A DNA stretch of 64,000 bases from Gemmatimonas groenlandica (GTDB taxonomy: Bacteria > Gemmatimonadota > Gemmatimonadetes > Gemmatimonadales > Gemmatimonadaceae), in the NCBI RefSeq assembly GCF_013004105.1, contig NZ_CP053085.1, forward strand, positions 4,898,001 to 4,962,000. The letters run 5' to 3'. The notes beneath the pieces were generated by a model. The model was not told where the DNA came from and made no database searches. It saw nothing but the letters and a program-made list of their open reading frames with translations. Of the stretch, positions 45,735 to 55,449 are shown piece after piece; position 1 is the stretch's first letter; every line of letters starts with the position of its first letter. The position numbers and the translations under genes are program-made.

Positions 45735-47222
45735 ATGTCAACAGGGCACGGGCAGGGCGGGCATGACGATGGCTGCGGGGTCAATTCCCAGCCACGCACA
45801 CGACGCGAGGCGCTCAGGACGATGGGCGCCGGATTTGGTATGATGGCGTTCGCGCAGATGGTGGGCGCCTCGATCGCGGAGGCGTCGAGCTCCGTGCTCT
45901 CGTCGATGGGTGAGCGGGTGATCAAGCCCGACTTCGCGCCGCGCGCCAAGCACGTGATCTTCCTGTTCATGAACGGGGGCGTGTCGCAGGTCGACACCTT
46001 CGACCCCAAGCCCGAGTTAACCAAATACGACGGGAAGCCGATTCCGAACGCCATCAAGACCGAGCGGAAGACCGGCTCGCTCATGAAGTCGCCGTTCAAA
46101 TTCTCGCGCTACGGGAAGTCCGGTCTCGAGGTCAGCGAGCTGTTCCCCGAGGTGGGGTCGATCGCGGACGACATCTGCGTCATCCGGTCGATGCACACGG
46201 AGATCCCGAACCACGAGCCATCACTGCTGATGATGAACACCGGGCACATCCAGCCCGGCCGGCCGTCGATGGGAGCGTGGCTCACGTACGGGCTCGGCAC
46301 CGAAAACAAAAATCTCCCGGGGTTCGTGGTCCTCTGTCCCGACCAGCCGACGGTGGTCGGGCCGCCGCTTTGGAGCAACGGCTTCCTGCCCGCGATGCAC
46401 CAGGGCACGTTCATCGCCGACAAGGCGCCGCGGCTCGCGGACGATTTCGACCCCTACGAGTTGATCCCCAACATCCACTCCGACTCGACGTCGCTCGACG
46501 ACCAGCGACGTGAGGTGGACTTGGTCGAGAAGCTGAACCGTATGCGCATGGCGCGCGTCGGGCCGCACGACGAGGAGCTCGAGGGCGCCATCAAGGCGAT
46601 GGAGACCGCCTACCGCATGCAGACGGAAGCGCCCGACGTCTTCGACATCCGCAAGGAGAGCGAGGCCACGCAGAAGCTCTACGGCCCGGGAAGCACCGCG
46701 CGAGGCTGTCTCATGGCGGTGCGGCTCGTCGCGCAGGGTGTGCGCATGGTGCAGGTCTACTACGCCAAGGGCGACCCTTGGGACCACCACGACGACATCA
46801 CCAAGCACCGCATCAACGCGAGGCACTCGGACCGGGCATTCGCCGCCGTGGTGAAGGACCTCAAGTCCCGGGGCCTGCTGGACGACACGTTGGTGGTCTG
46901 CGGCACCGAGTTCGGACGCACGCCGGTGCTCGAGACCGGCGGTGGTGGCGCCGGCGGCCGAGTCACGAACGGGCGCGACCACAATCCGTACGGGTTCAGC
47001 ATCTGGCTGGCGGGCGGCGGTGTGAAGGGAGGCATGACCTACGGCCGCACCGACGACTTCGGCTTCAAGGTCGCCGAGAACCCCGTGCACATCCACGACA
47101 TGCACGCGACCATCCTGCACCTGCTCGGCATCAACCACGAGAAGCTGACCTACAGCTACAGCGGTCGCGACTTCCGGCTGACCGACGTTGCCGGCAAGGT
47201 GGTCCACGACATCATCGCCTGA
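45735..47222 (+). CDS. DUF1501 exported protein
   Basis: A 495-residue protein of the DUF1501 family, exported by the Tat route (TRREALRTMGAGFG near residue 22). The fold is alkaline-phosphatase/sulfatase-like: VIFLFMNGGVSQVDTFDPKP, RSMHTEIPNHEPSLLMMNTG, CGTEFGRTP and GRDHNPYGFSIWLAGGG are typical. An AGGAG lies 5 bases before the ATG. It follows the cytochrome gene and the two are commonly paired across planctomycetes and related phyla. The biochemical role is unknown. Confidence 0.9.
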   Translation: MSTGHGQGGHDDGCGVNSQPRTRREALRTMGAGFGMMAFAQMVGASIAEASSSVLSSMGERVIKPDFAPRAKHVIFLFMNGGVSQVDTFDPKPELTKYDGKPIPNAIKTERKTGSLMKSPFKFSRYGKSGLEVSELFPEVGSIADDICVIRSMHTEIPNHEPSLLMMNTGHIQPGRPSMGAWLTYGLGTENKNLPGFVVLCPDQPTVVGPPLWSNGFLPAMHQGTFIADKAPRLADDFDPYELIPNIHSDSTSLDDQRREVDLVEKLNRMRMARVGPHDEELEGAIKAMETAYRMQTEAPDVFDIRKESEATQKLYGPGSTARGCLMAVRLVAQGVRMVQVYYAKGDPWDHHDDITKHRINARHSDRAFAAVVKDLKSRGLLDDTLVVCGTEFGRTPVLETGGGGAGGRVTNGRDHNPYGFSIWLAGGGVKGGMTYGRTDDFGFKVAENPVHIHDMHATILHLLGINHEKLTYSYSGRDFRLTDVAGKVVHDIIA

Positions 47223-47435
47223 GGCGACACTGCGGCCTGCGATCGCTACGCGCGAAGCGCCGGCACGATTTCTTCCAGCACCGCCGCCTCGGCTTCATCG
47301 GCCAAGCGGACGTCGGCCATCGACGACCGCGATCAAGATGTCCTGCACACCTCGCGTCTCCTCCCCACAGCCGCGAGTCGCGTCGCGCAGCAGGCGGAGC
47401 CGCGCGCGGCCCGTCAAATGGTACGGTTCGATCTG

Positions 47436-49445
47436 CTACGCAGTCGTGAGCTCGCGCGCCCGGAGTCGTGGAGCAGACGGATGCCGATGGCCGCGCTTTG
47501 GTGTGTGGTCGCCGTCCTCGAGCACAAACGAGGCGACGGTCGCTCGCAGCATTTGCGCCTGACTCGACAGCTCCTCGGCCGTGCTGGCCGATTGCTCGGC
47601 ATTCGAGGCCACATGTTGTGTCGTCGTATTGAGCTGATCCACCGACACGTTGATTTGCTGCACGCCGAGCGCCTGTTGCGCGCTCGCCGCCGAGATTTCC
47701 GAGACGACGCTAATCACTTCGGCCATTTGCGCGTGAATCTGCTGCAGGCTGCCCAGCATCTCGACGTTCAACGTGACGCCGCGCTCGGCGTTGCTCACAC
47801 CGCGCTCGATGAGATCGGCCGTCAGCTTGGCCGCGTCAGCGGAGCGAATGGCCAGGGCACGCACCTCGTCGGCCACGACCGCGAACCCACGGCCCGCATC
47901 ACCGGCGCGCGCCGCTTCGACCGCGGCGTTGAGCGCCAGCAAATTGGTCTGGAAGGCGATCTCCTCGATCGTCTTGACAATCTTGGCCGTCTCTCGGCTT
48001 CCCTGCTGGATGTCCTGTACGGCGGACGTAAGCTGGTTCATGCGCGTCTGTCCTTCGTCCACCTGCTCGCGCACGCGCTCAGTCAGCGTCAGCGCATGCT
48101 TCGTGCTGGTCGCCGTCTGCTGGGACATCGCGGAGAACTCGGTCGTGCTTGACGCAATCTCCTCGAGCCCGGCCGCTTGTTCGCTTGCGCCTTCGGCCAG
48201 CGACTGACTGGCGCTGGAGATCTGTGTGCCGGCGCTCGCGACCTGCTCCGCCGCGATGCGCACCTCCGCCAGCGAGGCTGAGACGTTTGCCACCGCCGTA
48301 TTGATCGCGGCCTTGAGCGTGTTGTAGTCGCCCTGATACGCGCCCGTCATGCGTGTCGATAGATCGCGCTCGGCGACTTTGGCAAGCACCGTGTTCGCTT
48401 CCGTCAGCGGCAACGTGACCGCGTCGAGCATGTGGTTCATTCCAGTCACCAGTTCGCGGTAGGCGCCGGCGTGCGTGTCCGCTGTAGCGCGCTCGCTCAG
48501 ACGACCCTGACGTGCCGTGTCGGTGAGTTGACGCGCGTCACCGATGACCGCGTTGATAGACTGCTGCGTGCGTTCGAACGACACAATCATCGCCTGCGTG
48601 GCGGCAATCATCCGATCGACGGTGCGGGCAATGTCACCGATTTCGTCGAGACTCGTGATGTTGATCGGTGTCGTGACCGGCTTTACTTCGGACGCGGTCT
48701 CGCCGCGCGCCAATGCCTCGAGTGCGTTTCGTAGTCCGGCCAAGCAGTTTTCCTGCAGCGAGCTGGCCTGCTTGATAATGCGCGCGGTGGACCGCGACAG
48801 GGTGCGTCCTACGAACCACGAGAACCAGAGGCCAAACAGCGCGCACACGAGAACGCCGGAGGTGATGCCGAGTTTGGCGGTGCTGTAGGCGCGGGCACTC
48901 ACGCTGGCGGCGCGCTGACTGGCCTCGCGATTAAACGTGACGAGCGTATCGATAGCGTCGTGCAGCTCGTCGTAGCGCTGTCGCATGCGGCCCCGCATGA
49001 GCTCGTGCGCCGGCGCCGCCTGACCGCTCTTGGCGAGCGACTGCACGGTGGGCCACTCATCAAAAAACGATACCAGCCGCGCCGAGTAGGTCGCGAAGCG
49101 CGTGCTGTCCGCGGCGAGCGTCATCGCACGGCCATACTCCGCCGTGGCCTCTGCAATCGCCGAACGCTCGGCGGCCATCTCGTACTCGAGTTGCAGGCGA
49201 CTACTGTCGCTGGCCGCATCGATGTTCGCGTACTGCAGTGCGCGATACGTCGCGACCGACGATCGCACGGCCGCGATGCGTTCCACGCCGGGTAGCCATT
49301 CGCGTGCAATGACATCCCCCTGGCGGCGAACCGTGGCGAGTTGCTGCAGCGAATAGGCGCCGAGCAGTGCGGTTGAGGCAAGGACGACGGCGACCGTCAT
49401 CTGCAGCTTGCTGCCAATTTTGAGATCGTTGAACCAGGATTGCAT
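47436..49445 (-). CDS. methyl-accepting chemotaxis protein
   Basis: A 669-residue chemoreceptor. A signal-anchor helix ([17 protein letters not shown]), a periplasmic four-helix-bundle sensor, a second helix ([18 protein letters not shown]), two HAMP-like segments and a long signalling coiled coil with the hairpin [22 protein letters not shown] start at ATG 49445, which gives the normal short N-terminus. There is no CheA, CheW or CheR gene nearby, so it must use a remote chemotaxis or other signalling pathway. Confidence 0.92.
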   Translation of the reverse strand: MQSWFNDLKIGSKLQMTVAVVLASTALLGAYSLQQLATVRRQGDVIAREWLPGVERIAAVRSSVATYRALQYANIDAASDSSRLQLEYEMAAERSAIAEATAEYGRAMTLAADSTRFATYSARLVSFFDEWPTVQSLAKSGQAAPAHELMRGRMRQRYDELHDAIDTLVTFNREASQRAASVSARAYSTAKLGITSGVLVCALFGLWFSWFVGRTLSRSTARIIKQASSLQENCLAGLRNALEALARGETASEVKPVTTPINITSLDEIGDIARTVDRMIAATQAMIVSFERTQQSINAVIGDARQLTDTARQGRLSERATADTHAGAYRELVTGMNHMLDAVTLPLTEANTVLAKVAERDLSTRMTGAYQGDYNTLKAAINTAVANVSASLAEVRIAAEQVASAGTQISSASQSLAEGASEQAAGLEEIASSTTEFSAMSQQTATSTKHALTLTERVREQVDEGQTRMNQLTSAVQDIQQGSRETAKIVKTIEEIAFQTNLLALNAAVEAARAGDAGRGFAVVADEVRALAIRSADAAKLTADLIERGVSNAERGVTLNVEMLGSLQQIHAQMAEVISVVSEISAASAQQALGVQQINVSVDQLNTTTQHVASNAEQSASTAEELSSQAQMLRATVASFVLEDGDHTPKRGHRHPSAPRLRARELTTA

Positions 49446-49713
49446 TGAATTTGCTCGGCGTCGTCGTCGATAATGGTCACTGACAGGGTCTCCGCCACGC
49501 ACGCGAAGCCTCTCACCGTTTCATCGACACGAACGCGGCGAAGCTAAAGTCACGACGGGTACCGACGGTGTAACGCGACTCTACGGTGAGTTTAGACCGC
49601 GAGTCCGATGCGAGTAACGCCCTGAGCGCGACCGGTGCCCGCACCAGCATGGGCTGGTGGACGTTCACGTATCAATGCCTTGCACGGCACTTGCCCGACG
49701 CGGCATACGCCAG

Positions 49714-51666
49714 TTAGAGCACGTCGTCGAGACAGGCCCGGAGCATGGCGAGGAGTGCGTCTACCGAATACGGCTTCGCGAGGAAGTAGCGGACGCCAAG
49801 ACTGGCGGTCGCGTCATGCCCGCTACGCACCAAGCCGCTCGCCGCAATGATGCGCAATGTCGGGTTCAGGGTGCGAAGCGCAAGGATGGCGGTCGGCCCA
49901 TCCATGACCGGCATCATCATATCGATCAGCACCAGGGCGATCTCGTCGGGATGCTGCTCATAGATCGCTAATGCCTGCGCCCCATCCGTCGCGACGATGA
50001 CGCGGTAGCCAAATGCCTCCAGCGTCTTCTGCGTGATCTGCCGGATCGAGGGCTCGTCCTCCACCACGAGCACGAGCTCTCCATGCCCATGCGGCCGTTC
50101 AACGGCACGGTCTTGGGCCACGTGCACGACGCTCGTACGCGCTGGCAGATACACATCGAACTTCGTGCCGTGGCCCGGCTCGCTATCGACGCGGACGAAC
50201 CCCCCATGACTCTTGACGATGGCCAGTGACGTAGAGAGGCCAAGGCCGGTGCCTTTTCCCACCGTCTTGGTCGTAAAGAACAGGTCGAAGATGCGCTCCA
50301 AGTCGTCAGGAAGAATTCCGGTGCCATTGTCCTCAACATGCAGCCGCACGTACGGTCCCACCTTCGCGCCGAGGTAGCGGCCCGCGTCATTCGTGTCGAG
50401 CGTGACGTTGTCGGCCGAGATGATGAGCGTGCCGCCGGTCGGCATCGCATCGCGCGCGTTGAAACACAGGTTGACGAGAACCTGCTGCAACTGCGTGGGG
50501 TCGCCGCCGACACGCCAGACATTGTCGGCCACCGACGTGCGCACCTCGATCTCCTTTGGGAATGTGCCAAGCGCCGTCCGCTCGACGTCACTGACGAGGC
50601 GATTGACGTTCACGTCGATGCGGTCTCCCTCGACGCCGCGGGCGAACGTAAGGATCTGGCGCACCAAGTCTGCGCTGTGCTGTGCGTTGCTGTCGATGGC
50701 ATCCAGTAACTCGCGACTCGACGCATCCTGGGGACTCATGCGCAGCAGATCCACCGCCAGCATGATCGGCGACAGCGCGTTGTTTACATCATGGGCGATG
50801 CCGCCAGCCAGCGTGCCGATGCCTTCGAGTCGCTGGGCCTGCAACAACTGTCGCTCCAGTCGTTTTCGATCCGAGATGTCGCGAGCCACGGTTGAGGCAC
50901 CGACGACCGCGCCGGTACTGTCGCGCATCGGCGACACCGTCAACGACGCCTCAATCGGTCGGCCATCCTTACGCACCCTGGACGTCTCGAAGTGCTCCGT
51001 GCTGTCGCCGTGACGAAGGCGGTCGAGAATGTCCGCCTCTTCCGCCAGACGCGTCACGGGAAAGAGTCGCGTGATGGACGTGCCGATCATTTCTGCGGCG
51101 GTGTAGCCAAACATGCGCTCTGCACCGCGATTCCAGCTGGTGACGCGACCGTCCAGCGTCTTGCCAATGATGGCGTCTTCCGACGATTCCACGATGCTCG
51201 CCAAGCGGTGCGCCTCTACCTCCGCGCGCCTGCGAATGGTGACATCGACGTGCATCGCGACCGCGCCTTGGTGCTCCCCGAGTTGTAGCGGCGCCACCAG
51301 GAGTCGGAACCAGCGCTCCTCGGTGGGTGAGTGGCAAGGATACTCAATATCGAACTCGGACAGCCGTCCGTCGAGGACGGCGCGGATCCCGACAGCGACC
51401 TCCGCGGCATCGTCGGCGTTTTCGCCTGTGGCGCCCTCGCACACGGCGAGATAGTCGTGGCCGGTCAGGAAGTCCTCCGACTGCAGCGAATTCGCGGTAC
51501 CGAATCGCCGCCACGCTTCGTTCACGACGAGGATCATCCCCATGTGATCGAGCACAGCCACGTGTGCCGGAATGGCGTTGAGGATCGCGATGTGCGAGCC
51601 CATGCCTTCGAAGGCGCTTCCCACGGCGTTCGGCGTCGCGGGCACGGCGGTGGGCGCGTCTGCCAT
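49714..51666 (-). CDS. PAS hybrid sensor histidine kinase with receiver
   Basis: A soluble 650-residue hybrid kinase: two or three PAS domains (the second with IGKTLDGRVTSWNRGAERMFGY), a HisKA region GGIAHDVNNALSPI, a HATPase domain (NARDAMPTGG, DNGTGI, GTGLGLSTS) and a C-terminal receiver (VEDEPSIRQ, IDMMMPVMDG). The GGIAHDxNN motif is of the NtrB-like class. It sits in a run of signalling genes with the GGDEF gene upstream and the chemoreceptor downstream on the same strand. Confidence 0.92.
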   Translation of the reverse strand: MADAPTAVPATPNAVGSAFEGMGSHIAILNAIPAHVAVLDHMGMILVVNEAWRRFGTANSLQSEDFLTGHDYLAVCEGATGENADDAAEVAVGIRAVLDGRLSEFDIEYPCHSPTEERWFRLLVAPLQLGEHQGAVAMHVDVTIRRRAEVEAHRLASIVESSEDAIIGKTLDGRVTSWNRGAERMFGYTAAEMIGTSITRLFPVTRLAEEADILDRLRHGDSTEHFETSRVRKDGRPIEASLTVSPMRDSTGAVVGASTVARDISDRKRLERQLLQAQRLEGIGTLAGGIAHDVNNALSPIMLAVDLLRMSPQDASSRELLDAIDSNAQHSADLVRQILTFARGVEGDRIDVNVNRLVSDVERTALGTFPKEIEVRTSVADNVWRVGGDPTQLQQVLVNLCFNARDAMPTGGTLIISADNVTLDTNDAGRYLGAKVGPYVRLHVEDNGTGILPDDLERIFDLFFTTKTVGKGTGLGLSTSLAIVKSHGGFVRVDSEPGHGTKFDVYLPARTSVVHVAQDRAVERPHGHGELVLVVEDEPSIRQITQKTLEAFGYRVIVATDGAQALAIYEQHPDEIALVLIDMMMPVMDGPTAILALRTLNPTLRIIAASGLVRSGHDATASLGVRYFLAKPYSVDALLAMLRACLDDVL

Positions 51667-51843
51667 CAGTTGTCCGTTGGGTAAAGCGGCGGGCCGCCGT
51701 CAGACGGACACGACGGGTTGTCGTGGCGAACGCAGGACCAAGGAACATCGTACAACGTGCTCTGCACAGCGATATCCGTGCCGCACCGGTAGGTTGTGTG
51801 TGGCAGGCATGGGGTGGCTCGCGACGGCGGAGAGGCCGTCGAC

Positions 51844-52797
51844 CTACGCGTCGCCGACGCCGGCGAGCTCGACGCGATCCCGGCCACCTTCCTTGGCGCG
51901 ATACAGCGCGCGGTCAGCGGCGTGACTGAGTCGGTCGGCGGCGAGCATCGATGGATCCGCGGTCGCGGCGCCCACGGAGATCGTGATGTCCAGCTCACCT
52001 GTATCGATCACGATGGGCTGGGCGGCGACGGTCGCGCGGATGCGTTCGCCGATGGCGGCGGCGGAATCTGCGCTCGTGACTGGCATCAGCATTGAAAATT
52101 CTTCGCCACCCGTCCGAGCGAGGAGGGCGCCTGGCGTCGATGCGGCAATAGAGGCCATGCGTCGGCTCACCTCGACGAGGACGGCGTCACCCGCGCCGTG
52201 TCCGTACGTGTCGTTGACGCTCTTGAAGCGGTCGATATCCATCGCCAGCAACCCCAACACCAGATCGGGCTGCGCGAGCATGGCAGACAATCGGGCATCG
52301 TAGGCGCGGCGATTGGCGAGCCCGGTGAGCGCATCCGTCCGCGCGCCTTCCTCTGCCTCGGCCAAGCGACGGCGAAACGCCGTGATGTCACGCTGCACCG
52401 CGACGAAGTATCGGGGCGCGCCGTCGTCGTCGGTGACGGCATTGATGCTCCACTCCATGATGAACGGGGAGCCATCGCGCCGATAGTTCACGGTGGAGCC
52501 TTGAAACGGCTCGCCGGCGCTCAGATTCGCGCGGAGACGCTGGAGTGTGGTGCGGTCTGTCTCGGGACCCTGCAGAATGCGCGGTGTGAGCGTCGTGAGC
52601 TCAGCGGCGCTCCATCCCGTCATGCGTTCAAACGCGGCGTTCACAAAGACGATGCGTGGGCCCGGCAAGTCGAGCCGCGCGTCCGTGATCATGACGGCAT
52701 CGTACGCCGAGGCCACGGCTTCGCCCAGAATGCGAAGGGTCGCATCGTCGCGGGAGGTGTTTACCAGCGCAGGCGTGGTACCATCACGGTCAGCCAT
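51844..52797 (-). CDS. PAS-GGDEF diguanylate cyclase
   Basis: A 317-residue protein with a LOV/PAS-like domain (VNAAFERMTGWSAAEL, RILQGPETDRTTL, VNYRRDGSPF) and a GGDEF domain with the active GGEEF motif and DIDRFKSVNDTYGH. It should make c-di-GMP. The PAS sequence resembles flavin LOV domains, but the usual photoactive Cys of NCRFLQ is replaced (RILQG follows TLTP), so light sensing is doubtful. I start at ATG 52797; an in-frame upstream start would add 76 residues unlike any domain. Confidence 0.88.
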   Translation of the reverse strand: MADRDGTTPALVNTSRDDATLRILGEAVASAYDAVMITDARLDLPGPRIVFVNAAFERMTGWSAAELTTLTPRILQGPETDRTTLQRLRANLSAGEPFQGSTVNYRRDGSPFIMEWSINAVTDDDGAPRYFVAVQRDITAFRRRLAEAEEGARTDALTGLANRRAYDARLSAMLAQPDLVLGLLAMDIDRFKSVNDTYGHGAGDAVLVEVSRRMASIAASTPGALLARTGGEEFSMLMPVTSADSAAAIGERIRATVAAQPIVIDTGELDITISVGAATADPSMLAADRLSHAADRALYRAKEGGRDRVELAGVGDA

Positions 52798-53204
52798 CGG
52801 CAGCAACTCGCTCGTGGAGTATGACGGTCGGCTGCTCACCGTCAACGATGGCGAGCAATGGGTGCCGCGTCGCATCCATTGGAACGTATCGGTTGCACCA
52901 GCCGGGCACTTGAGCCCCGCAGCCGTTGTTGCCGATCCACGAAACGCGTGAGGGCGACGAAAGCTAGGTGTCGGAGGAGCACGGCACGCCGGGCACGCTG
53001 CCAACGGTGCTGCAGGTCGATGCACGCTTCCACTGGGCAGGCGATTACTTGGCTGTCGCGCCCGTCAGGCAGGCAGCATGTCGCGCGCAGCTGTGGGCGC
53101 GTCAGGCGGTAGTAGACGCGCGGGCGCATCGCTGTTCAGACCGTACTTGTCGACCTATCTACGACAGCCGGCCTTCCAAAGTACGTTGAGCTTCAAGTAG
53201 GTCA
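52798..53204. other. intergenic, nothing recognised
   Basis: About 400 bases between the GGDEF gene and the first QueG fragment. Short open frames exist on both strands but none has a ribosome site or a recognisable protein. It may contain the promoter of the signalling block. Confidence 0.4.
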
Positions 53205-53671
53205 GCACACTTTGCGTCCCAGCGCGTCCATGATTTCCGAACGCACTGGCTCGGCGTCCTCGACGGGCAAGCGTGTGCTCAATGCGAGCAGGGCCTCGGC
53301 TGTACCGATCGCTCCGAGCGCCCACGCGACACGCATCGGACGAGCGGCTCCTCGTGTTTGAGCGAAGCAACTAGCAGTGGCACGTCGGCGGCGGAGCCCA
53401 CGTTGCCCAAGACTACCGCGGCGTTCCGTGCGAGTCCGCGGCGCTTGGCCCGCTTCATCGGGGAGCCTTTGAATGCCGATGTGTATTCGTCCGGGCAGAG
53501 CGCGAGTAGCCTGCGCGCTAATTGCACCGCATCGACGCCGTCGAGAAAGCGCCTCGCGTCAAATGCCGACTCGGACAGCGGCTTAGCGAATGTATGGTTC
53601 CACGGACACACCTCCTGGGAGGTCTGTCGGTATACCCATTTTGAGATTCCGCTGTCCACGGGCTCTCGCAC
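53205..53671 (-). pseudogene. QueG C-terminal fragment 1 (frameshifted)
   Basis: Remnant of epoxyqueuosine reductase (QueG). It begins at VYRQTSQEVCPWN, the last part of the iron-sulfur motif, and runs through MKRAKRRGLARNAAVVLGNVGSAADVP, the HEAT-like C-terminus. A frameshift after EEPLVR moves the rest (VAWALGAIGTAEALLAL, ending GRKVC) into another frame. The CxxxC pair upstream of QEVCPWN is missing and replaced by RQTS. The whole catalytic N-terminus is absent. It is the first of four such fragments on the same strand. Confidence 0.82.
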
Positions 53672-53881
53672 GCTCCATGCGAGCCAGCGGAACCTCTGAC
53701 CCGCGGGGAGCGGGCCGATCCACCCTGGTGCTGGCCGAGGAGATGGGGCGCAGCTGTGGCGAATGCACCCGACACCCTCCCGCGCTGCTCGAAGGCGGGC
53801 AGGCAGATGGCCTGCCGGGCCGATTTGCCATTTAATCTTTAACGGTGTAGTTTTTCTTCATATCCACCAAGAAGAGGCTCC

Positions 53882-54154
53882 GTGGCGGTCAATATCAAGA
53901 ACAAACGCGTGGAGCGGCTCCTCGACGAGGTGGCGGCGCTCACCGGTGAGACAAAGACCGAAGCCATCCGGCGCGCCCTCGAAGAGCGTCGAGATCGTCT
54001 CGCACGGAGCAGCGCACAACTCCATCCTGCCGACCGCCTCCGTCGACTGCTGGAACGCGAAATCTGGCCCTCCATTCCGGCCGACGTGCGCGGCACACGG
54101 CTCAGCAAAGCAGAAGAGGAGCAGATCCTCGGCTACGGACCCGACGGCGCGTGA
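53882..54154 (+). CDS. VapB-type antitoxin
   Basis: A 90-residue antitoxin of the VapB/Rv0623 (PSK) type: ribbon-helix-helix-like start (NIKNKRVERLLDEVAALTGETKTEAIRRALEERRDRL) and an acidic toxin-binding tail. GTG start with GAAGAGG at 53871-53877. The stop overlaps the GTG of the PIN toxin, the usual coupling. It lies between QueG fragments 1 and 2. Confidence 0.88.
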   Translation: MAVNIKNKRVERLLDEVAALTGETKTEAIRRALEERRDRLARSSAQLHPADRLRRLLEREIWPSIPADVRGTRLSKAEEEQILGYGPDGA

Positions 54155-54537
54155 TCCTCGACAGCTCAGCGCTGGTAGCCATCGTGCTGCAGGAACAGGC
54201 CGCCGAGCGACTGTTGCAGCGCATGCGCGATGCGTCCTTTCTGGCGATCGGTGCGGCCACGCTCCTCGAAACCGGCATCGTATTGTCCGCCCGCTTGCAC
54301 GATGACGCGCGCGGGCTCTTGGCGCGTGTGCTGCAGGAAAGCGGCATCACCGTCGTTGACGTGACAGAAGCGCACTTCGGCGTGGCGATGGACGCGTGGC
54401 TGCGCTACGGCAAGGGCCGACATCCCGCGGCGCTCAACTTCGGCGATTGTCTGTCGTACGCGATCGCGGTGGTGGCCGGCGCGCCGCTGCTGTGCGTGGG
54501 CGACGACTTTCCACAGACGGACTGCGTGCTCGCGTGA
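54151..54537 (+). CDS. VapC-type PIN-domain toxin
   Basis: A 128-residue PIN-domain ribonuclease. The acidic site is complete by eye: Asp4 in ILDSSALVA, Glu40 in LLETGIVL, Asp99 in NFGDCLSYA and Asp118/Asp119 in VGDDF. It would cleave RNA when free of VapB. It begins with GTG inside the antitoxin stop (GTGA). Both genes look intact, unlike the rest of the region. Confidence 0.9.
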   Translation: MILDSSALVAIVLQEQAAERLLQRMRDASFLAIGAATLLETGIVLSARLHDDARGLLARVLQESGITVVDVTEAHFGVAMDAWLRYGKGRHPAALNFGDCLSYAIAVVAGAPLLCVGDDFPQTDCVLA

Positions 54538-54547
54538 GTGCGACGGC

Positions 54548-55155
54548 GTGACCGACCTCCGCGCGCAACTCCTAGCCACGCTCGGTGACGGCTACACCCT
54601 CGAACGCGAGATCGGTGGTGGCGGCATGTCGCGCGTGTTCCTGGCGCGCGACGAGGCACTGCCGATGCTGCCACGCGCGCCATGCTGTCGATGCACTCCA
54701 CCTACGCGTTGGCGTGGGACGCGCGCGGCGAAATGCTGAGCTATCTCGGCCGTCACGACGAAGCGATTGCCGCGCTGCAGCACAACTTGGACCAGCTGCC
54801 GAAGAAGCTGCCGAATCAGACGGAAGGAATTCTCGCGTTTGTCTTCGCGCGCGCCGGACGCGCGGGCGATGCGCGACGGTCGATGGAGCACCTGCGCGTG
54901 GTGAACGGTGGCGAGCTCCCCGCCATGGGCGCGCTCGCCGCAGCCCTGGAAATGCTGGGCGATCATGCGGGCGCGCTGACGATGATCGAGCGCGCCGTGA
55001 AGCAGCCTGACGCCTGGTTGCAGATGTATAATCATGCCGAGCGATACGACGCGCTGCGCCGTGATCCGCGTGCCAACACGATGATGGCGAGCATCGAGCA
55101 GTGGGCCAACGTGCGCGTGCGGGGGAATGATTCGCTGATTCGTACGGTGCACAGC
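54548..55155 (+). pseudogene. Ser/Thr kinase-TPR gene with middle deleted
   Basis: The first 36 codons are the start of a Gemmatimonadota-type protein kinase (YTLEREIGGGGMSRVFLARDEAL). Near 54665 this joins, out of frame, the C-terminal TPR part (STYALAWDARGEMLSYLGRHDEAIAAL) of the same kind of protein. Nearly the whole kinase domain is lost, so it is dead. The end of the TPR part runs into QueG fragment 2. Confidence 0.78.
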
Positions 55156-55163
55156 ACTGATAC

Positions 55164-55361
55164 TCAGTCCGACGTCGTGCTCATGATTCGCGCGAGTGCC
55201 CACGTTGCATGCTCGCGCACGAGCATGCGTGCGTCACGCGACTCCAGTCCGGTGCGCGGCGCGAAGGCGGGTTCGGTGCGCGGCTGCGCGAACGTCACGT
55301 TCCACGGACACACCTCCTGGGAGGTCTGTCGGTATAACCGTTTTTCGATCCCGCTCCGCAC
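55164..55361 (-). pseudogene. QueG C-terminal fragment 2 (internal deletion)
   Basis: Begins at LYRQTSQEVCPWNVTFAQP, continues to FAPRTGLESRDARM and then jumps to LVREHATWALARI; about 170 bases present in fragment 3, including the KRAKRRGLARNAAVVLGN block, are missing. Outside the deletion it is about 97% identical to fragment 3 over the shared 100 bases by eye. Same strand as the others. Confidence 0.82.
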
Positions 55362-55449
55362 GAGCGCCCGGAGCGTCGCCCAGGAAGGTAAAGAGGGCTC
55401 CTGCCACCGTGGCCGCTCAACTCGTTGAGACCGGGTCGAGCGCGCGCGC

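Noticed and set aside
51844-52797. GGDEF protein as a LOV photoreceptor
   Set aside because: The PAS domain resembles LOV but the Cys of the NCRFLQ motif is not present, so a flavin photoadduct is unlikely.
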